A stretch of 64,000 bases of DNA from Nageia nagi (GCA_050084985.1 JBITNC010000001.1:99882001-99946000), one strand, 5' to 3'. Shown: positions 48,390 to 60,108, numbered from the stretch's first letter. Numbers and translations are program-made. The notes: generated by a model from the letters alone, not told the origin.

Positions 48390-48955
48390 TGTATTTTGAT
48401 GGATCATGATGTATGCAAGGATCAGGAGTAGGAATAGCATTGATATTGCCTTAGAATGATGTTATACCTATGTCATACAAGCTATCATTTGAATGCACTA
48501 ATAATATGGTAGAATATGAAGCTCTCATAATAGGATTGAAAGCAGCTATATAGATTGGTATTACACATTTACATATTTATGAGGATTCATAGCTGATAGT
48601 GAATCAAGTCAATAAGATCTATAATACCAAGGATGAGAAGCTTATTACATATAAAGTCCTTGATGCAAAAATTTTAACTTGCTTTGAAGAGTATCAATTA
48701 GAAAACATTCCAAGGAATAATAAAAGGTTGGCTGATGCAATGGCAAGTGCAGTTTCACTTATACCAATGGAGATAGAAGGTAGGGAGACTACTTTCACTA
48801 TCAAGAACTTGGGTACCTCATCAATTGCTGAGGAAGATTCAAAAATGGGATGTGTTACTCAAAAGGTTGGTTATGAGGTAAGCCCTTGGTACCAACATAT
48901 ATTCAAATATTTGAGGGATAACTTTATTGATGCCACACTTGATAAGAGAGAATAG
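48390..48955 (+). pseudogene. Second (archaeal-type) RNase H of Tat element B
   Basis: After one frameshift between about 48100 and 48390, the frame reads FDGS-x-CMQGSGVG, then FECTNNMVEYEALIIGLKAA, EDS-x-LIVNQVNKIYNT and RLADAMASAVSLIP. This is the extra RNase H typical of Tat elements. The DG, EYEAL and DS positions of the catalytic set are visible. Stops fall at Gln-type codons. The domain degrades the RNA template during reverse transcription alongside, or instead of, the ancestral RNase H. Confidence 0.85.
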
Positions 48956-50146
48956 ATTTGAATAAAAAGGCTTGCTACAAAATATGTCATTATTAGTGAT
49001 ATACTTTATAAAAGATCATTTAATGGTATTATTTTGAGATGTCTTCATGATGAGTAAATTGAAACAACATTAGAGCATGCTTATGGAGGGGCATGTGGAG
49101 GTCACATCAATGGAAGATCAGTTTATGGCAAATTGATTAGGATGGGTTATTGGTGGCCCACCATGGAACATGATTATTGTGAGCATGTCAAGAAGTGTGA
49201 GCAATGTCAAAAGCCTGCACACTTAGAATTAAAAACTACTCAAGAGTTGAACTATGTTACATTGACATGGCCTTTCTTAATGTGGGCTTTGGATTTCATG
49301 GGTGTTATCAATTCTCCATCTAGTGAGGGGCACAAGTTTATCTTGGTTGCCACTGAATACTACACTAAATGGGTTGAGGTAATTCCTTTGAAGATAGCTA
49401 TACAAAAATATATTATCAATTTCATCAAGGAATATATCATTTGTAGATTTGGCATACCTCAAAGGTTAATCATGGATAATGGTGCAAATTTTACAAGAAA
49501 ATATATCAAAGAATTTTGTAAAAAGATGAAGATTGAATAGAGATTTTATTCAGTTTATTTTCCTTAAAGAAATGGACAAGCTAAAGCAACAAATAAAATA
49601 ATCAAGAAGATATTGGCAAAAACTATCAAAAAGAATGAAAGGGATTGGCATGATCAATTACCATATGCTCTATGGGCATATAGAACAAGTGAAAGAATAG
49701 CAATAGGTGCTACTCCATACTCTCTTGTGTATGGTGATGAAGTGGTCATTCCTCTTGAAATTGAGATCCCTTCTTTGAGAATTATACTCAAAGATATCAT
49801 GAAGGGACCACAATAATGGGAATCAAGGTTAAATAAACTAGAGGCATTAGATAAGAAAAGAATTAATGCATTAAAGCATCTTAGAACATATCAATAAAAA
49901 ATAAAGAGGGCCTATGGAAAGAAAATGGTGCCCAAATCATTTGAGGTTGGGGATATGGTTCTCCAAGAAAACATTTTTAACACTACAACAAAGGATGAAA
50001 TTAAAAGAAAGTTTATACCAAATTGGGTTGGCCCATACATCATCATAGAGGTCTTTGGCAGAGGTGCATATAGATTGTCTACATTGGATGGGGAGGTTCT
50101 CAAAAATCCCATCAATGCTAGGCACCTAAAGAAGTATCACATCTAG
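48956..50146 (+). pseudogene. Integrase of Tat element B
   Basis: A zinc-binding region with HAYGGACGGHINGRSVYGKL-type sequence (about 49077-49130) leads to MGYWWPTMEHDYCEHVKKCE. The core keeps D in LMWALDFMG and D in LIMDNGANF. The third catalytic residue, 35 positions after the second Asp, is Lys (NGQAKATNK) instead of Glu. A stop (TAG) lies 14 codons before it. The C-terminal part ends with PNWVGPYIIIEVFGRGAYRL and LKKYHI at 50146. The gene is inactive in cutting and joining as it stands. Confidence 0.88.
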
Positions 50147-50360
50147 GTAACCTATGGGTTGTCCTATGTGTCTATTTTTGTAAAAATGTTACTACAAGAA
50201 TAAGCATGTGAGTAGATAGCACAAAAATCCAAAATAGAAGGTCATTTTAATATCAAAAGAGGAGCACTAATGCTCCATTTTAGTAGAAAAGTACCACCCA
50301 TGATCCTATTTTACAATCAAAAATAACAAAAAAAAGAAAAAAACAAAAATCATAACCCTT

Positions 50361-50590
50361 AGTGCAGAGTTTTAGCTCCCAGATCATAGGATTTTCATTC
50401 CTCTTGGTATAGAGTTTCAACTCTCATATGTTCATACCTCTTGGTAGAGTTTCAGCTCTACCCCTCATTGCAATATACCTCTTGGTGTAGATTTTAGCTC
50501 TCATACTCATTGCAATATGCCTCTTGATGAAGTCTTAGCTCCTAGCTTTATCATTATGCCTCTCAATAGGAAGTTCAGCTTCCATAAGAT
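50361..50590 (+). repeat. ~40-bp tandem repeat in the 3' region of element B
   Basis: CCTCTTGG-like starts lie at 50400, 50437, 50478, 50520 and 50559. Units contain AGAGTTTCAACTCT or AGAGTTTCAGCTCT, short palindromes. Hypervariable tandem repeats in the 3' untranslated region are known for Tat-type gypsy elements. Confidence 0.75.
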
Positions 50591-50984
50591 CATTGGATAG
50601 AACCATCAATGACATGAGATGGCTATACTCCACATATCAAAATATATCAAAAATATAGGTAATTATCATCATTAACATCTTGGTAGATGGATATGGACCC
50701 TAGAACTTATTCTTTTGTAGATTATCATTGAAGCTCATGGAGCACATCAAAACCAACTAGGGGCAACATTGTGGATGTCATATGAGGGGGTTTTCTTAAA
50801 CTCATACCTTTTGTTAATATGATTGCTTATCTTTATTATATCCTTATCATATATCAGTATCAAAATAGATTGATTAGTGTTGGTATTATCCTTTGTTAAT
50901 ACATATCAGGATTCGATTGCTATGACATATTGGTTAAAATTTGAATGAAAAATCTTAATGACCTAGTGATTTTCAATTTCTCAT

Positions 50985-50998
50985 CAAAGTGGGGCATC
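50985..50998 (+). other. Polypurine tract of element B
   Basis: CAAAGTGGGGCATC directly before the 3' LTR start TGTTATCACC. Confidence 0.75.
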
Positions 50999-51114
50999 TG
51001 TTATCACCTAAAATTAATTTATACATTTAATTTAATACATTAGGAAATATGTGCTTGTACTTATATACACATCTAGTTCAAGAGTATTAATGTTATTTTG
51101 GATATGATCAATAT
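50999..51114 (+). repeat. Truncated 3' LTR of element B
   Basis: 116 bp matching the start of the 43419 LTR down to GATATGATCAATAT, where element C's LTR begins. Confidence 0.9.
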
Positions 51115-51946
51115 TGTTGCAGTGAAAATAGAGCTGGAATGTAGAATAACATAAAATACAATTATTCTTAGATTTTCATTGAACCTCAAATTATGTAAAA
51201 TAGGTAGAAATGTTGTAATTGTAAATTGATATTGATTTTCAGTTCAAAGTACAATTTGCCCTTGGAAGGGACTTTTACAAATGCCATTTGCCAAAATGAG
51301 GGTATTAGATCTTCATTATTTTTGATTTGCTTGCTTCTCCTTGATATGGACAACCTGTAAATCCTACACATATGCAAAAGATAATAACATCAAAGCATCT
51401 ATGTATGACATGTATTAAATTGAAACTAGCATAAAAAAATAAAAGGTATGAGCTCATAAGATTTTGGCAGCATTACCCTACTTCCAAAAATGGGTCCCTA
51501 TTGCTTTGTATTGGCTTGTATTTATAGATTTTTGGGTGAGATTTTCCAAGCTGGTAAGGGGAAGTGAAAAGCCACCGTAGGTCGTAACTGACCCCCTCTA
51601 TCCACATCATCTTGGAAGAATGAGATGTTACAACTTTCTTTTATCATTTTGGTTTATGTTTGGCTTTACAGAGTCATCGTGATTACTAGGCAGACGTCGG
51701 TGATCATCCTAAAACACTGGCAATTGTTTTGGGTCATTGGTGATTGGTTTTCAGTTTTTATAACAATATTAAAGTGACCCAAATAGCCAATTTTTACTGA
51801 AAAAGGGTCATGTGACCACTTGTTTTGCATGTACTCGATGAGAGCTATCTAATAATATGGTTTTTAAACCTATTTTATATTGTATCAAAGAGTTATGATT
51901 ATTTTAATGTTTACTAGTTAAAAAGGGACATTTTTAGGTGTCTACA
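51115..51946 (-). repeat. 3' LTR of element C
   Basis: 832 bp, TGTTGCAGTG to GGTGTCTACA on the plus strand. The minus-strand start TGTAGACACCTAAAAATG follows a polypurine tract. TATA box CTATAAATAC at 51527-51518. Inserted in element B's LTR. Confidence 0.9.
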
Positions 51947-51960
51947 TTTTGCCCCTTTTT
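51947..51960 (-). other. Polypurine tract of element C
   Basis: AAAAAGGGGCAAAA on the minus strand, immediately before TGTAGACACC, a form widespread in plant gypsy elements. Confidence 0.85.
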
Positions 51961-52651
51961 GAATTATCAATCGAAAATGCGGTTGATGATTTTAAAAATA
52001 TAGAATGAGAAGCTTTGTTGCTTGATTATTTGTTGTTGCTTTTTTATGATATAAGTTTTAACTCAATTTCTTAGATGAATCAAAATTTTGATTTATCAAA
52101 TTATGATAAAATGTGTTTTCTTTTAACATTTGATGTAGTTTTGAAAACAAATTTGAATATACTTCAGAAGTGACTATTTTCGGTATGACAATGTGTTGAG
52201 CTTGTGTGACAGTTGCATGACATTTCTATTATGTCATTTTACATGTCTAAGCACACATGTATCGTATAAGTTTTCTTTAGTATATGAGTTTGATGGTGTT
52301 GTCCTTTATCCCGACAATGGGGTTTCAAGATGATCTCCTGTAACAATGATGCATCACATTTTATTATTTTTTAATTTTCTTGACCAATTTAAGGTTATTT
52401 TTGAGAAAATTTTAATATTCTCATGACTATTCACAAACGCGATGTTTTACTTCCAATTGTCGATGTTTAGTGGCAGTCACCAACATTCGTCCTCCAGTTG
52501 CTAGTGTTTCTCCATTGGATGTAAGTAAAAAGAAAAAGTTTTAACTTTTTCTTATTCATTTCTTTTCCAGCTGTCACTTTCATTATCAGCCAGAACCAAT
52601 TTCTATTGCAATTTCATTGATTTCCAATCGTTGATATTCATTACAATCACC
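51961..52651. other. Noncoding sequence between polypurine tract and antisense gene
   Basis: No ORF recognised. In plus-strand sense this is the upstream region of the PMD gene, where its promoter would lie. I could not pick out a convincing TATA box. Confidence 0.4.
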
Positions 52652-55050
52652 ATGCCTCCACGTAGATGCTCCATTGGACGTTCTCGACCTATCTGGGAAG
52701 AGGTAGGGTTTTGAAATAATTTTTTATTTTTTATTTGTAATTTGTAATTTAACTGTTTAATTTCAAAATTGAAATCATGAATGACATTTAGAAGTTATTG
52801 TGATTATTTCTATCAGATAAAATTTGTAGATTAAGCTTTTATTTCTATTTTTTGTAAAAATTTTTATAATTCGACCGCAGTCATCGACCTAGGCCGAATG
52901 GATGATAGAATCATTGGCATTTGGAATGCGAACATTGATGACTAAGTGTTATAAATTAGAAACACCAATGTTTTAGTATGAAATGCCATTTTTTTTTGTT
53001 TGAGCTGAACCTTTTAACATTACATAGGTTCGAGACATCTTTGAGCCTCGAGGCAGATATCCCTTGATTCTACCAGAGGGTAGAGATTTTCTAGGTCCAG
53101 CCGATCATACCTTTTTCAGGTCAATTGGTTTTGGAGTGGGACCATACATGGGTTGCATTCATTGGGAGTATCCTTTATTAGTTGCATTATTAGACAGATG
53201 GGATGCAGTGACATGTACTTTTCATCTTTCAACAAGGGAGATGACTATCACAGTGGAGGATATACATAGATTGTATAGACTCCCCATTCATGGATAGAGG
53301 ATTTTGCCTATGGTAGATAGAATAAGAGCTTTACTCACTATTTCTTATTTATATGGGGTCGCTCAGGTTGATACTATTATTTCTGAGATTATCTCAGGTG
53401 GCATCTAATACTACCAGTATTGGATGGAGGATCAGCAGGGGGAGATCCATTTTTCATACTTGATGGGTTTACTACAGTGTTATGCTCTCCTCGATACTGG
53501 TAGTGGGAGGTTTCCATGGTCATTATTGCCCATTATTGTAGATATGATACAACATGGTACAATGTATACTTGGGCACCTACACTATTAGCTTAGATTTAC
53601 AGAGAGCTATTCTTTTATTCTCAGGGGCATAGGGCCTCTTTATCAGTTACTGTCACCTTGCAGGCATGGGCTTATGAGCATATAGCTATGGCTCATCCTC
53701 TAGGATTATCGATGCCTAGGTTTGGTAGCCACTTGGATTACGAGGCTAGCATAGTCAGATGGCATGATGATTTTTATATTCACCCATCAGATGGAGTTCA
53801 TTGAGATGTGGGTTATTATCAACACCTAATTAGTCACTTGATTCCAGATCAAGTGAGATTCAACCTTATTGCTTGTATCCTGTCTGGGGAGAGCTTGCAG
53901 TTGAGCTTACTGGTATTCGGTAACCACATGTTTTGAGTGGTCATCGAGCAAATTTTTTGGAGTATTTTCATTTTGAGAGAGTGCATCATCAGTTCAACTT
54001 AGTTTAGGATGTGCCTGCACCATCAGCGACATATCAGCATGAGGGCACTATCTCAACAGATGGTATACAGCTGTTGGTTTATGCAAAGCTTGATCCTACT
54101 CAGGAGGAGGGATCATTGGAGGGTGATATCAGTGAGGATGATGTCAGGGTGTCTGAGGCATTCAGGGCTTGGTGGGAGGAGGGAGATGATGGCCTAGAGG
54201 GTGGATTGGAGGGTCGATGCATTCATCGGCACATCGATATTGTTGAGGATTTGGGTGCAACAACAAGAGAGGGAGAGGTAGGTGAGGAGCCTACAGGAGC
54301 AAAGGCTGCAGGAGAGGAGGCTATTGATGAGGAGGTCATGGTAGATGCTCCTAAGGAGTTAGCTCCTAAGGAAGAGGCTATGGGTGTAGGTGAGGAGGGA
54401 GCTACCCCAGAGGTTGCACGCAGAGTCGAGGAGGCTCCTACTACATAGGTTCCTAGCATTGATACTTTGCTAGGAGATATTTATGAGCTGAGATATCAGT
54501 TAGCACATGCTAACTTGTGCATGTATAGGTATAGGGCTAAGCGAGATAGATACAAATAGGAGAGAGATGAGGCTCATTCTTCTTTACAGGGAGCTCAAGC
54601 TCATCAGTTAGGAGCATCATCTACTTCTAGGAGTGGTTCTTCAGTTTTCATTCATGGCATTTATTAGCAATGAGATTTTTATAATGGTTTGGTATAGACA
54701 TGGTTAACAGGTGTTCTAGCTTTTACTCTTGGGGCTCACTATCCTATACCTCTAGCTAGTTATATACCTATAGATATCTCAGCATATCAACAGGTAGTAG
54801 CACATAGGGCACAGTCAGATCTCTAGGAAGGACTCAAAGGTCGTAAGGTTTTCCTAGCAGGAGTGGTACACCCTAGGCATCTCCCTCAGGTGCTGTTGGT
54901 TCATTCGAGTTACAAGGAGCTCAATGTCTGGGTAGTCCTACAGGATCTATAGGCACTACTCCAGGTCAGGGTACTAGAGAGACTAGTAGATGACAGAGGT
55001 GATCGAGTAGTCCTAGCAGACAACGCAGTGGTTGGGGTAGTCTTTGAGGA
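52652..55050 (+). pseudogene. Antisense plant mobile domain (PMD) gene in element C
   Basis: Exon 1 (52652-52702, 17 codons, MPPRRCSIGRSRPIWEE) ends at a donor, GAAGAG then GTAGGG. The acceptor (TTACATAG, 53026-53027) opens exon 2 in phase at 53028. PMD signatures follow: CIHWEYPLLVALLDRWDAVT, then CTFHLSTREMTITVEDIHRL, LQAWAYEHIAMAHP near 53670, and GHRANFLEYFHFERVHHQFN near 53945. A Glu/Gly/Ala-rich acidic linker (54100-54445) and a predicted coiled coil (54465-54600) follow. PMD proteins (MAIN/MAIL family) act in nuclear gene silencing, and related genes ride in Tat elements, often antisense to pol. Stops at about 53298, 53409 and 53593, more downstream, and one frameshift near 53915 make it a pseudogene. 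Most stops are TAG at Gln or Trp codons. Confidence 0.82.
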
Positions 55051-55688
55051 TACCCTTTTTCATGATGTTACTTTTCTATGTGCTTATGAGGTTATTGACC
55101 CTTGTAGTTTTATTTGATGATTCATGATGTTATGATGACCTTTTGATGGACTATTATGATGTATATATAGATGGATAAATCTTTGATATTTATGGTACTT
55201 GTATGATTTTTGATGCATGAACTTTCATTCTATATATAAATTTATGATAAAATAGGTATGATGTGATGTTATGTAAATTATAATAAACATAATTATCTTT
55301 TAATTACTTGATGTTGAATAGATGTTAATGATAGATGTAATTTTCAAAATGTATGATGCATAGATATAATTGTGAAATGAATGATGTATAATGATAAAAT
55401 ATATAACATATATCAACGAATTAGTTTGATGATGTTACTAATCTCAAAATTAATTTAGTAATAAGTACAATTATAGTTGCTATAAACAATAGATTTAATT
55501 TATAATTTTAATAAGTTAAGTTAATTTAAGTTATTGATAACGTGGAATAACATAGTTGTTTACATAAGTTAAGTTATTTAAAGACATATTTTTATTATAT
55601 TTTTGCGGAATCAGATGCATCATCTTCCGTACTTGGCAATTTTACAATAAACCTCTTGACATGACAAACTAGTGACTTATGGATGCAT
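55051..55688. other. AT-rich noncoding interior of element C
   Basis: No feature seen apart from ATGATG-rich low complexity. Confidence 0.4.
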
Positions 55689-56080
55689 ATGAACATTAAC
55701 TTTATCTTGGTTAGGGGAACAATAAATAATCATTCTTATCCTTTCCAAAGAAATGCAAATTTTAATAATGTTCAAAGGTAATATATAATAGTAAAAATGG
55801 GTTTAACAAAATGATACAAATGATTCTAAACACAAACAAAATACAAATTATGACAAAAGATTAGGTGATTTTGGAGGTTTATGAACATTAACTTTATCTT
55901 GGTCAAAGGAACAATAAATAATCATTCTTATCCTTTCCAAAGATAAGCAATTTTAATAATTTTCAATGGTAATGATATTCTCAAAAGGCATGGGTTTAAC
56001 AAAATGACACAAATGATTTTAAACAAACAAATTTTATAATATGAAAGATACTCACTATGAAAAAAGATTAGGTGACTTCA
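55689..56080. repeat. 192-bp tandem duplication in element C
   Basis: ATGAACATTAACTTTATCTT starts at 55689 and 55881. The copies continue in parallel through CATTCTTATCCTTTCCAAAG and GGGTTTAACAAAATGA, each ending AAAAGATTAGGTGA. Confidence 0.85.
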
Positions 56081-57000
56081 GATTAATGACCAAGTTATTA
56101 TAACATCTACCTTATCTTTCTTTATCTCAAGATTTACCAACCTAAGATGATATCAAACAATATTGTTATATGTTGATAAAAAATCTATAAACTCTAGTGT
56201 GTGTAGTGAGATTCATTTCCCTTCTTAGATCGTTTGAGATGAAATATCTTAGAGACATTAATAAGCTAGTCTATTCATATGAAACGTATAGAGGTCCATT
56301 GGAAAGAAGGTCGCTAACCAAAATGGACATATCACCACTTATAAGGTATGCCCATTGCCAGATAGGCGTCCATAGCCCCGATGAGGATTAACCCCTCGAT
56401 CTCACTACAACCTTGCTCTACTACCAGTCAGGCGTCCATAGCCCCGATAGAGGATATTGTAATCACCCAAGAATCATTGATGTAATGTACTAATTTTTTT
56501 TTTCTCTTTTTTTTTTTTTCTGATTCTTGGGTTCAAGATGAAGCGAATAATAGGATAGACACATAACTTTCACTCTTAATATCCCTTAGAATGATTTCAT
56601 TCAAATTCTCTTAGAATTCTTTAATGTATTAAGTGTTTGGAGTTTTTGGATTTTCCTTCAAACACAAACTCTATGTTTTTCTATCATCTATGGTATATCA
56701 TTTCTTTATGAAAGAAAAGACAAAGTGAATGTAGTGATAACAAGGAGATTATTCTAAGATGACCTTTTCACACATTACATATTTACTAGATAATCACTTT
56801 TACAATGACATGCAACATATATTTACATCATACAAGGGTAGGGCACCCAATTGCCAAGTGACCTCTAGATGTTTCCATCTAGGTAGATTTTATAATTTTA
56901 TAATTTTTATGTGTTTTATAATTTTCAATTTTTTAGGATTTTATAATTTATAATTTTTTTTTTATATTCTTCTAGGGAATCTATTCATGATGCGTTCAAA
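56081..57000. other. Noncoding interior of element C with short repeats
   Basis: GGCGTCCATAGCCCCGAT occurs twice (56365 and 56429), separated by 64 bp, in an otherwise AT-rich region. A long T-rich tract lies at 56492-56520. No gene recognised. Confidence 0.45.
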
Positions 57001-58142
57001 TCAAGTTTGAACTGCATCAGAATTAAATGAACAATGTGTTGAACTAAACAAAAAAATAAAATCTAATACCACTTGATTATGATAGATTTCTGGAATACAA
57101 TAATCTAAGTGTTTGAATGTTACAGTTTGTGTGATTGAGATGATTTGTTCTCGATGTTTTAAAGTCAGGTTGTGAGTACAATCAACTATTATTTTGGGCT
57201 TTTCCATAGGCCACAGAAGATAGAAATATATCATTAAATCATATTCTGAGTTAGGAGAACACCATAACTCAAATGCGTTGATACAAACAATAACTTGATA
57301 TCCATTTACTTTGACATCCCAACTGTAAGATTCACGTGTATCATAGAACATGAAGGCCATTTTTTGTTGTATTTCAATAGGCATGGAAAAGATATTTGAA
57401 TACAAAGGAGTAGGAACATTACGAATAACTTTCATAAAGAGATCTTTGTCATACCTACTTTCAAACCCCGAAAAATAACTTCCATTATTCTGTACTCTAT
57501 GTCTTTTTGATAGTTTTTGGATAATCTCATTTCTAACCCTTATTTGATTTATCATTTTAGGCTTGGCAATACGACAAGCTTGCCTTTTCTCCAATCTTTG
57601 TTTCCAAATTGTGTGTCGCATTTGCATGTGAAGAAATTTGTGAGTTTGCCTATATTGTTGTTGTAACGTTCTAGGAGGAAAAGCCACAAAAGTTCATCTA
57701 TCCATTCTAGGCTTTTGGTTAATTGTTTAACATATTTCAGCCTAGCTAAAAGGAGTGAATACTTAGTTAATTGACAATTTATGAAGATTCTCAGTATTCC
57801 ATAAGGCCATTGTAGGCAGAAAGCTGTTATTTCTTATGATATTCTTTCCATATGGGTGAAATAGATTTGTGGATCTAAAATAATGCCAGCTTCATATCCA
57901 TAAAAAGTGACTTCCCAACCATTATTTATACCACAAAACATATGGTGTGTTCTCTCAAATTGTTCATCAATAGTCAATCATAAATAATTTAAGAGATTAA
58001 AATCAAATCTATGTTTTAAATATGTTAATGCTAAATCACCTGGATATCTTGGCAGTGGAAATCGTACTTGTGGTTGCACTATGCTACCTTCAGTAGATTC
58101 CTTTGCCAGATTCATCTTTTCTGTTTTAATCATTAACACTTG
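57001..58142 (-). pseudogene. Extra sense ORF downstream of pol in element C, two related modules
   Basis: This lies just downstream of the integrase on the same strand. Module 1 (58113 to about 57750) opens MNLAKESTEGSIVQPQVRFP and contains GWEVTFYGYEAGIILDP, with two in-frame stops. Module 2 is a 228-codon open frame (57687-57001, upstream limit GTG) with a very basic start (QMRHTIWKQRLEKRQACR) and SWDVKVNGYQVIVCINAFEL. The modules align: GWEVTFYGYEAGIIL against SWDVKVNGYQVIVCI, then a WPxxxxxIxxxxxLT stretch in both. This suggests an internal duplication. There is no signal peptide, membrane segment or zinc finger, so nothing supports an envelope. Family unknown; the second module is surprisingly free of stops. 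Confidence 0.6.
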
Positions 58143-58224
58143 ATAAATATTAATACTTTTATTTATTTATTATTTTAACAATAAAATAAAACAACAGAAA
58201 ACTAGTGTACACTTTTTTTTTTTA

Positions 58225-59370
58225 TGTATAGAAGGGTCGAAGATGCATGATATATATAGGTTCATGCTCTTCATTTCCTTCTAAATCTGATAAATGATAA
58301 GTTCCTTTACCGAATTTTTTCTTAATGATATATGGTCCTAACCAATTTGGAGCGAACTTGTCTCTAAGCTGTCATTCTATTCGTGAAGTGTGTTGATTTT
58401 CTTTTAAAACCAAATGTGTGTTGATTTTCTTTTAAAACCAAATCACCTATTTTGAACTCATGAATTAGAGCCTTTTATCAAAAGCTCATTTTATCCTCTC
58501 CTGATAAACACGCATATGCTCTAAAGCATTGATACATTTTTCATCTAAAAGTAATAACTGATCTAAGCGAGTCTATCTTGCTTCTTCATCGAAATTTTGC
58601 TCACTTAGATTTACTCTAAGGGATGGTATCTCAAGTTCTATGGGTAGGATGGCTTTTGTTCCATATGTTGAAGAGAATGGTGTTGCCCCAATAGGAATGC
58701 GTACACTGGTACGATAAGCCCATAAGGCTTTTGGTATTTGCATATGCCAATCTCTATGAGAATTATTTACTATTTTTGCTAAGATTTTCCTAATAGTTTT
58801 ATTAGTAGCCTTTGCCTGTCCATTGCCTTGTGGATAATATGGAGTGGAAAAACTTTATTTAATTTTATACTTATCACATATTTGTTTTACATCCTTTTTT
58901 TTGAAATTTTTTCCATTATCCATAATTAATTGGTTCGGTATGCCGAATCTACATATAATATAATTTTTTATAAATTCAGCCATTCGTGAACCAGTGGTGG
59001 AAGTCATGGGAATAGCCTCTACCCATTTGGTAAAATATTCAATTGTTGTAATGATGAACTTGTGTCCACCAGAAGATGTAGGTGTAATTTTTCCTATTAA
59101 ATCTAATGCCCATTTAGAGAATGGCCAAAGTGATTGTATAGGATGTAGTTCTTGAGATGGTTGTGAAAATAAATGAGCATATTGTTGACATTTAAAATAT
59201 TTTTTAACATATTCACAATAATCTTTTTCCATAGTTGGCCAATAATACCCCATTCGTATTAATCATTTTACAATCGCAACACCATTAAAATGTCCTCCGC
59301 ATGTTCCATCATGGGCAGAGGATATAGCTTTTTTAATATCATTCCATTCAAGACATCTGAGTAAAATACC
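58225..59370 (-). pseudogene. Integrase of element C
   Basis: The zinc-binding start has AHDGTCGGHFNGVAIVK (near 59290). It is followed by MGYYWPTMEKDYCEYVKKYF and C-x2-C. The core keeps D in SKWALDLIGKI and D in LIMDNGKNF. At the third catalytic position, 35 residues on, there is Lys (GNGQAKATNK) in place of Glu. A TAA stop lies 14 codons before it. The frame then stays open through WAYRTSVRIPIGATPFSSTY to about 58590 and, after frameshifts, to a C-terminal module (NWLGPYIIKKKFGKGTYHL near 58350-58290). Confidence 0.85.
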
Positions 59371-59379
59371 ATTGAAATT

Positions 59380-60108
59380 TCATCGATGCAAGATATCCCC
59401 TATCAAACAATATTTAGTTGCTTTAATTTTAAAAGCTCGTCGTGATGATTTATTAAGGTTTGCAGGAAGAGTTCCAAATTTTAAAAAATTTGTCAATTCT
59501 TTATACCAATTATCTTTATCAGTTACATCAATATTTAATACACTTTTTTCTTCATCTTCCTGTTGTAATGATGATTGAGACAATTGAATTATTTCAACTT
59601 GAATTGAAGATTTTTTAGGATCCTCTGGGATAAGAGATCCAATAGAAGCCATAGCATCTGCAAATCTATTAGATGATCTTGGTGCCGCTTCTATATTAAA
59701 TTGGTCAAAAAGTTTTAATAATTCCTCAACTAATGCTTTATGCTTTTGAAGTAAAGGTTTTTTACATTGATAGATTCCTTTCACTTGATTTACGATGAGT
59801 AAAGAATCTCCAATAATCTTAATTCTTTTAAGTTTTAATTTAATAGCAGTTTTTAATGCTAATATCAAAGCTTCATATTCTACATTATTATTAGTACAAG
59901 GAAATTTTAAATTAAATGAATATGGTATAGGGATCCCTTGCGATGTTATAAATACAACACCTACTCCACCACCTTGTTCACATCGAGAACCATCAAAGTT
60001 TATTTTCATATCCCAATCATCTTTGGGTTCTATAGGTATTTCAATTTCATCTAATTGAAACACCCCATCATCAGGTAATTCAATGACAAGGGGTTTATTA
60101 TCTTGCAA
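59380..60108 (-). CDS. Second (archaeal-type) RNase H of element C, open frame
   Basis: 242 codons without a stop. It contains NFDGSRCEQGGGVGVVF, FPCTNNNVEYEALILALKTA, IIGDSLLIVNQVKGIYQC and RSSNRFADAMASIGSLIP. These match the extra RNase H of plant Tat elements, with the Asp, Glu and Asp catalytic positions present. It sits between the ordinary RNase H and the integrase, the usual Tat place. A C-terminal extension (DKDNWYKELTNFLKFGTLP) leads to the integrase spacer. It is part of the pol polyprotein, so the apparent start at 60108 is only a frame limit. Confidence 0.88.
   Translation of the reverse strand: MQDNKPLVIELPDDGVFQLDEIEIPIEPKDDWDMKINFDGSRCEQGGGVGVVFITSQGIPIPYSFNLKFPCTNNNVEYEALILALKTAIKLKLKRIKIIGDSLLIVNQVKGIYQCKKPLLQKHKALVEELLKLFDQFNIEAAPRSSNRFADAMASIGSLIPEDPKKSSIQVEIIQLSQSSLQQEDEEKSVLNIDVTDKDNWYKELTNFLKFGTLPANLNKSSRRAFKIKATKYCLIGDILHR

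Larger units (their letters stand above)
43419..51114 (+). mobile_element. Tat-type Ty3/gypsy element B, 3' LTR truncated by element C
   Basis: The 5' LTR starts TGTTATCACCTAAAATTAAT at 43419 and the same sequence restarts at 50999. Between them lie a primer-binding site, a gag-pol reading frame and a tandem-repeat 3' region ending in a polypurine tract. A second, archaeal-type RNase H between the usual RNase H and the integrase places it in the plant Tat lineage. The 3' LTR breaks off at 51114, where element C starts. The rest should lie beyond element C, outside the window. Confidence 0.9.

Noticed and set aside
54223-54459. 78-codon Ser/Ala-rich minus-strand frame
   Set aside because: Shadow of the acidic linker of the PMD gene.
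57001-58142. Envelope-like gene of element C
   Set aside because: No signal peptide, transmembrane segment or furin-like site; nothing supports an envelope function.
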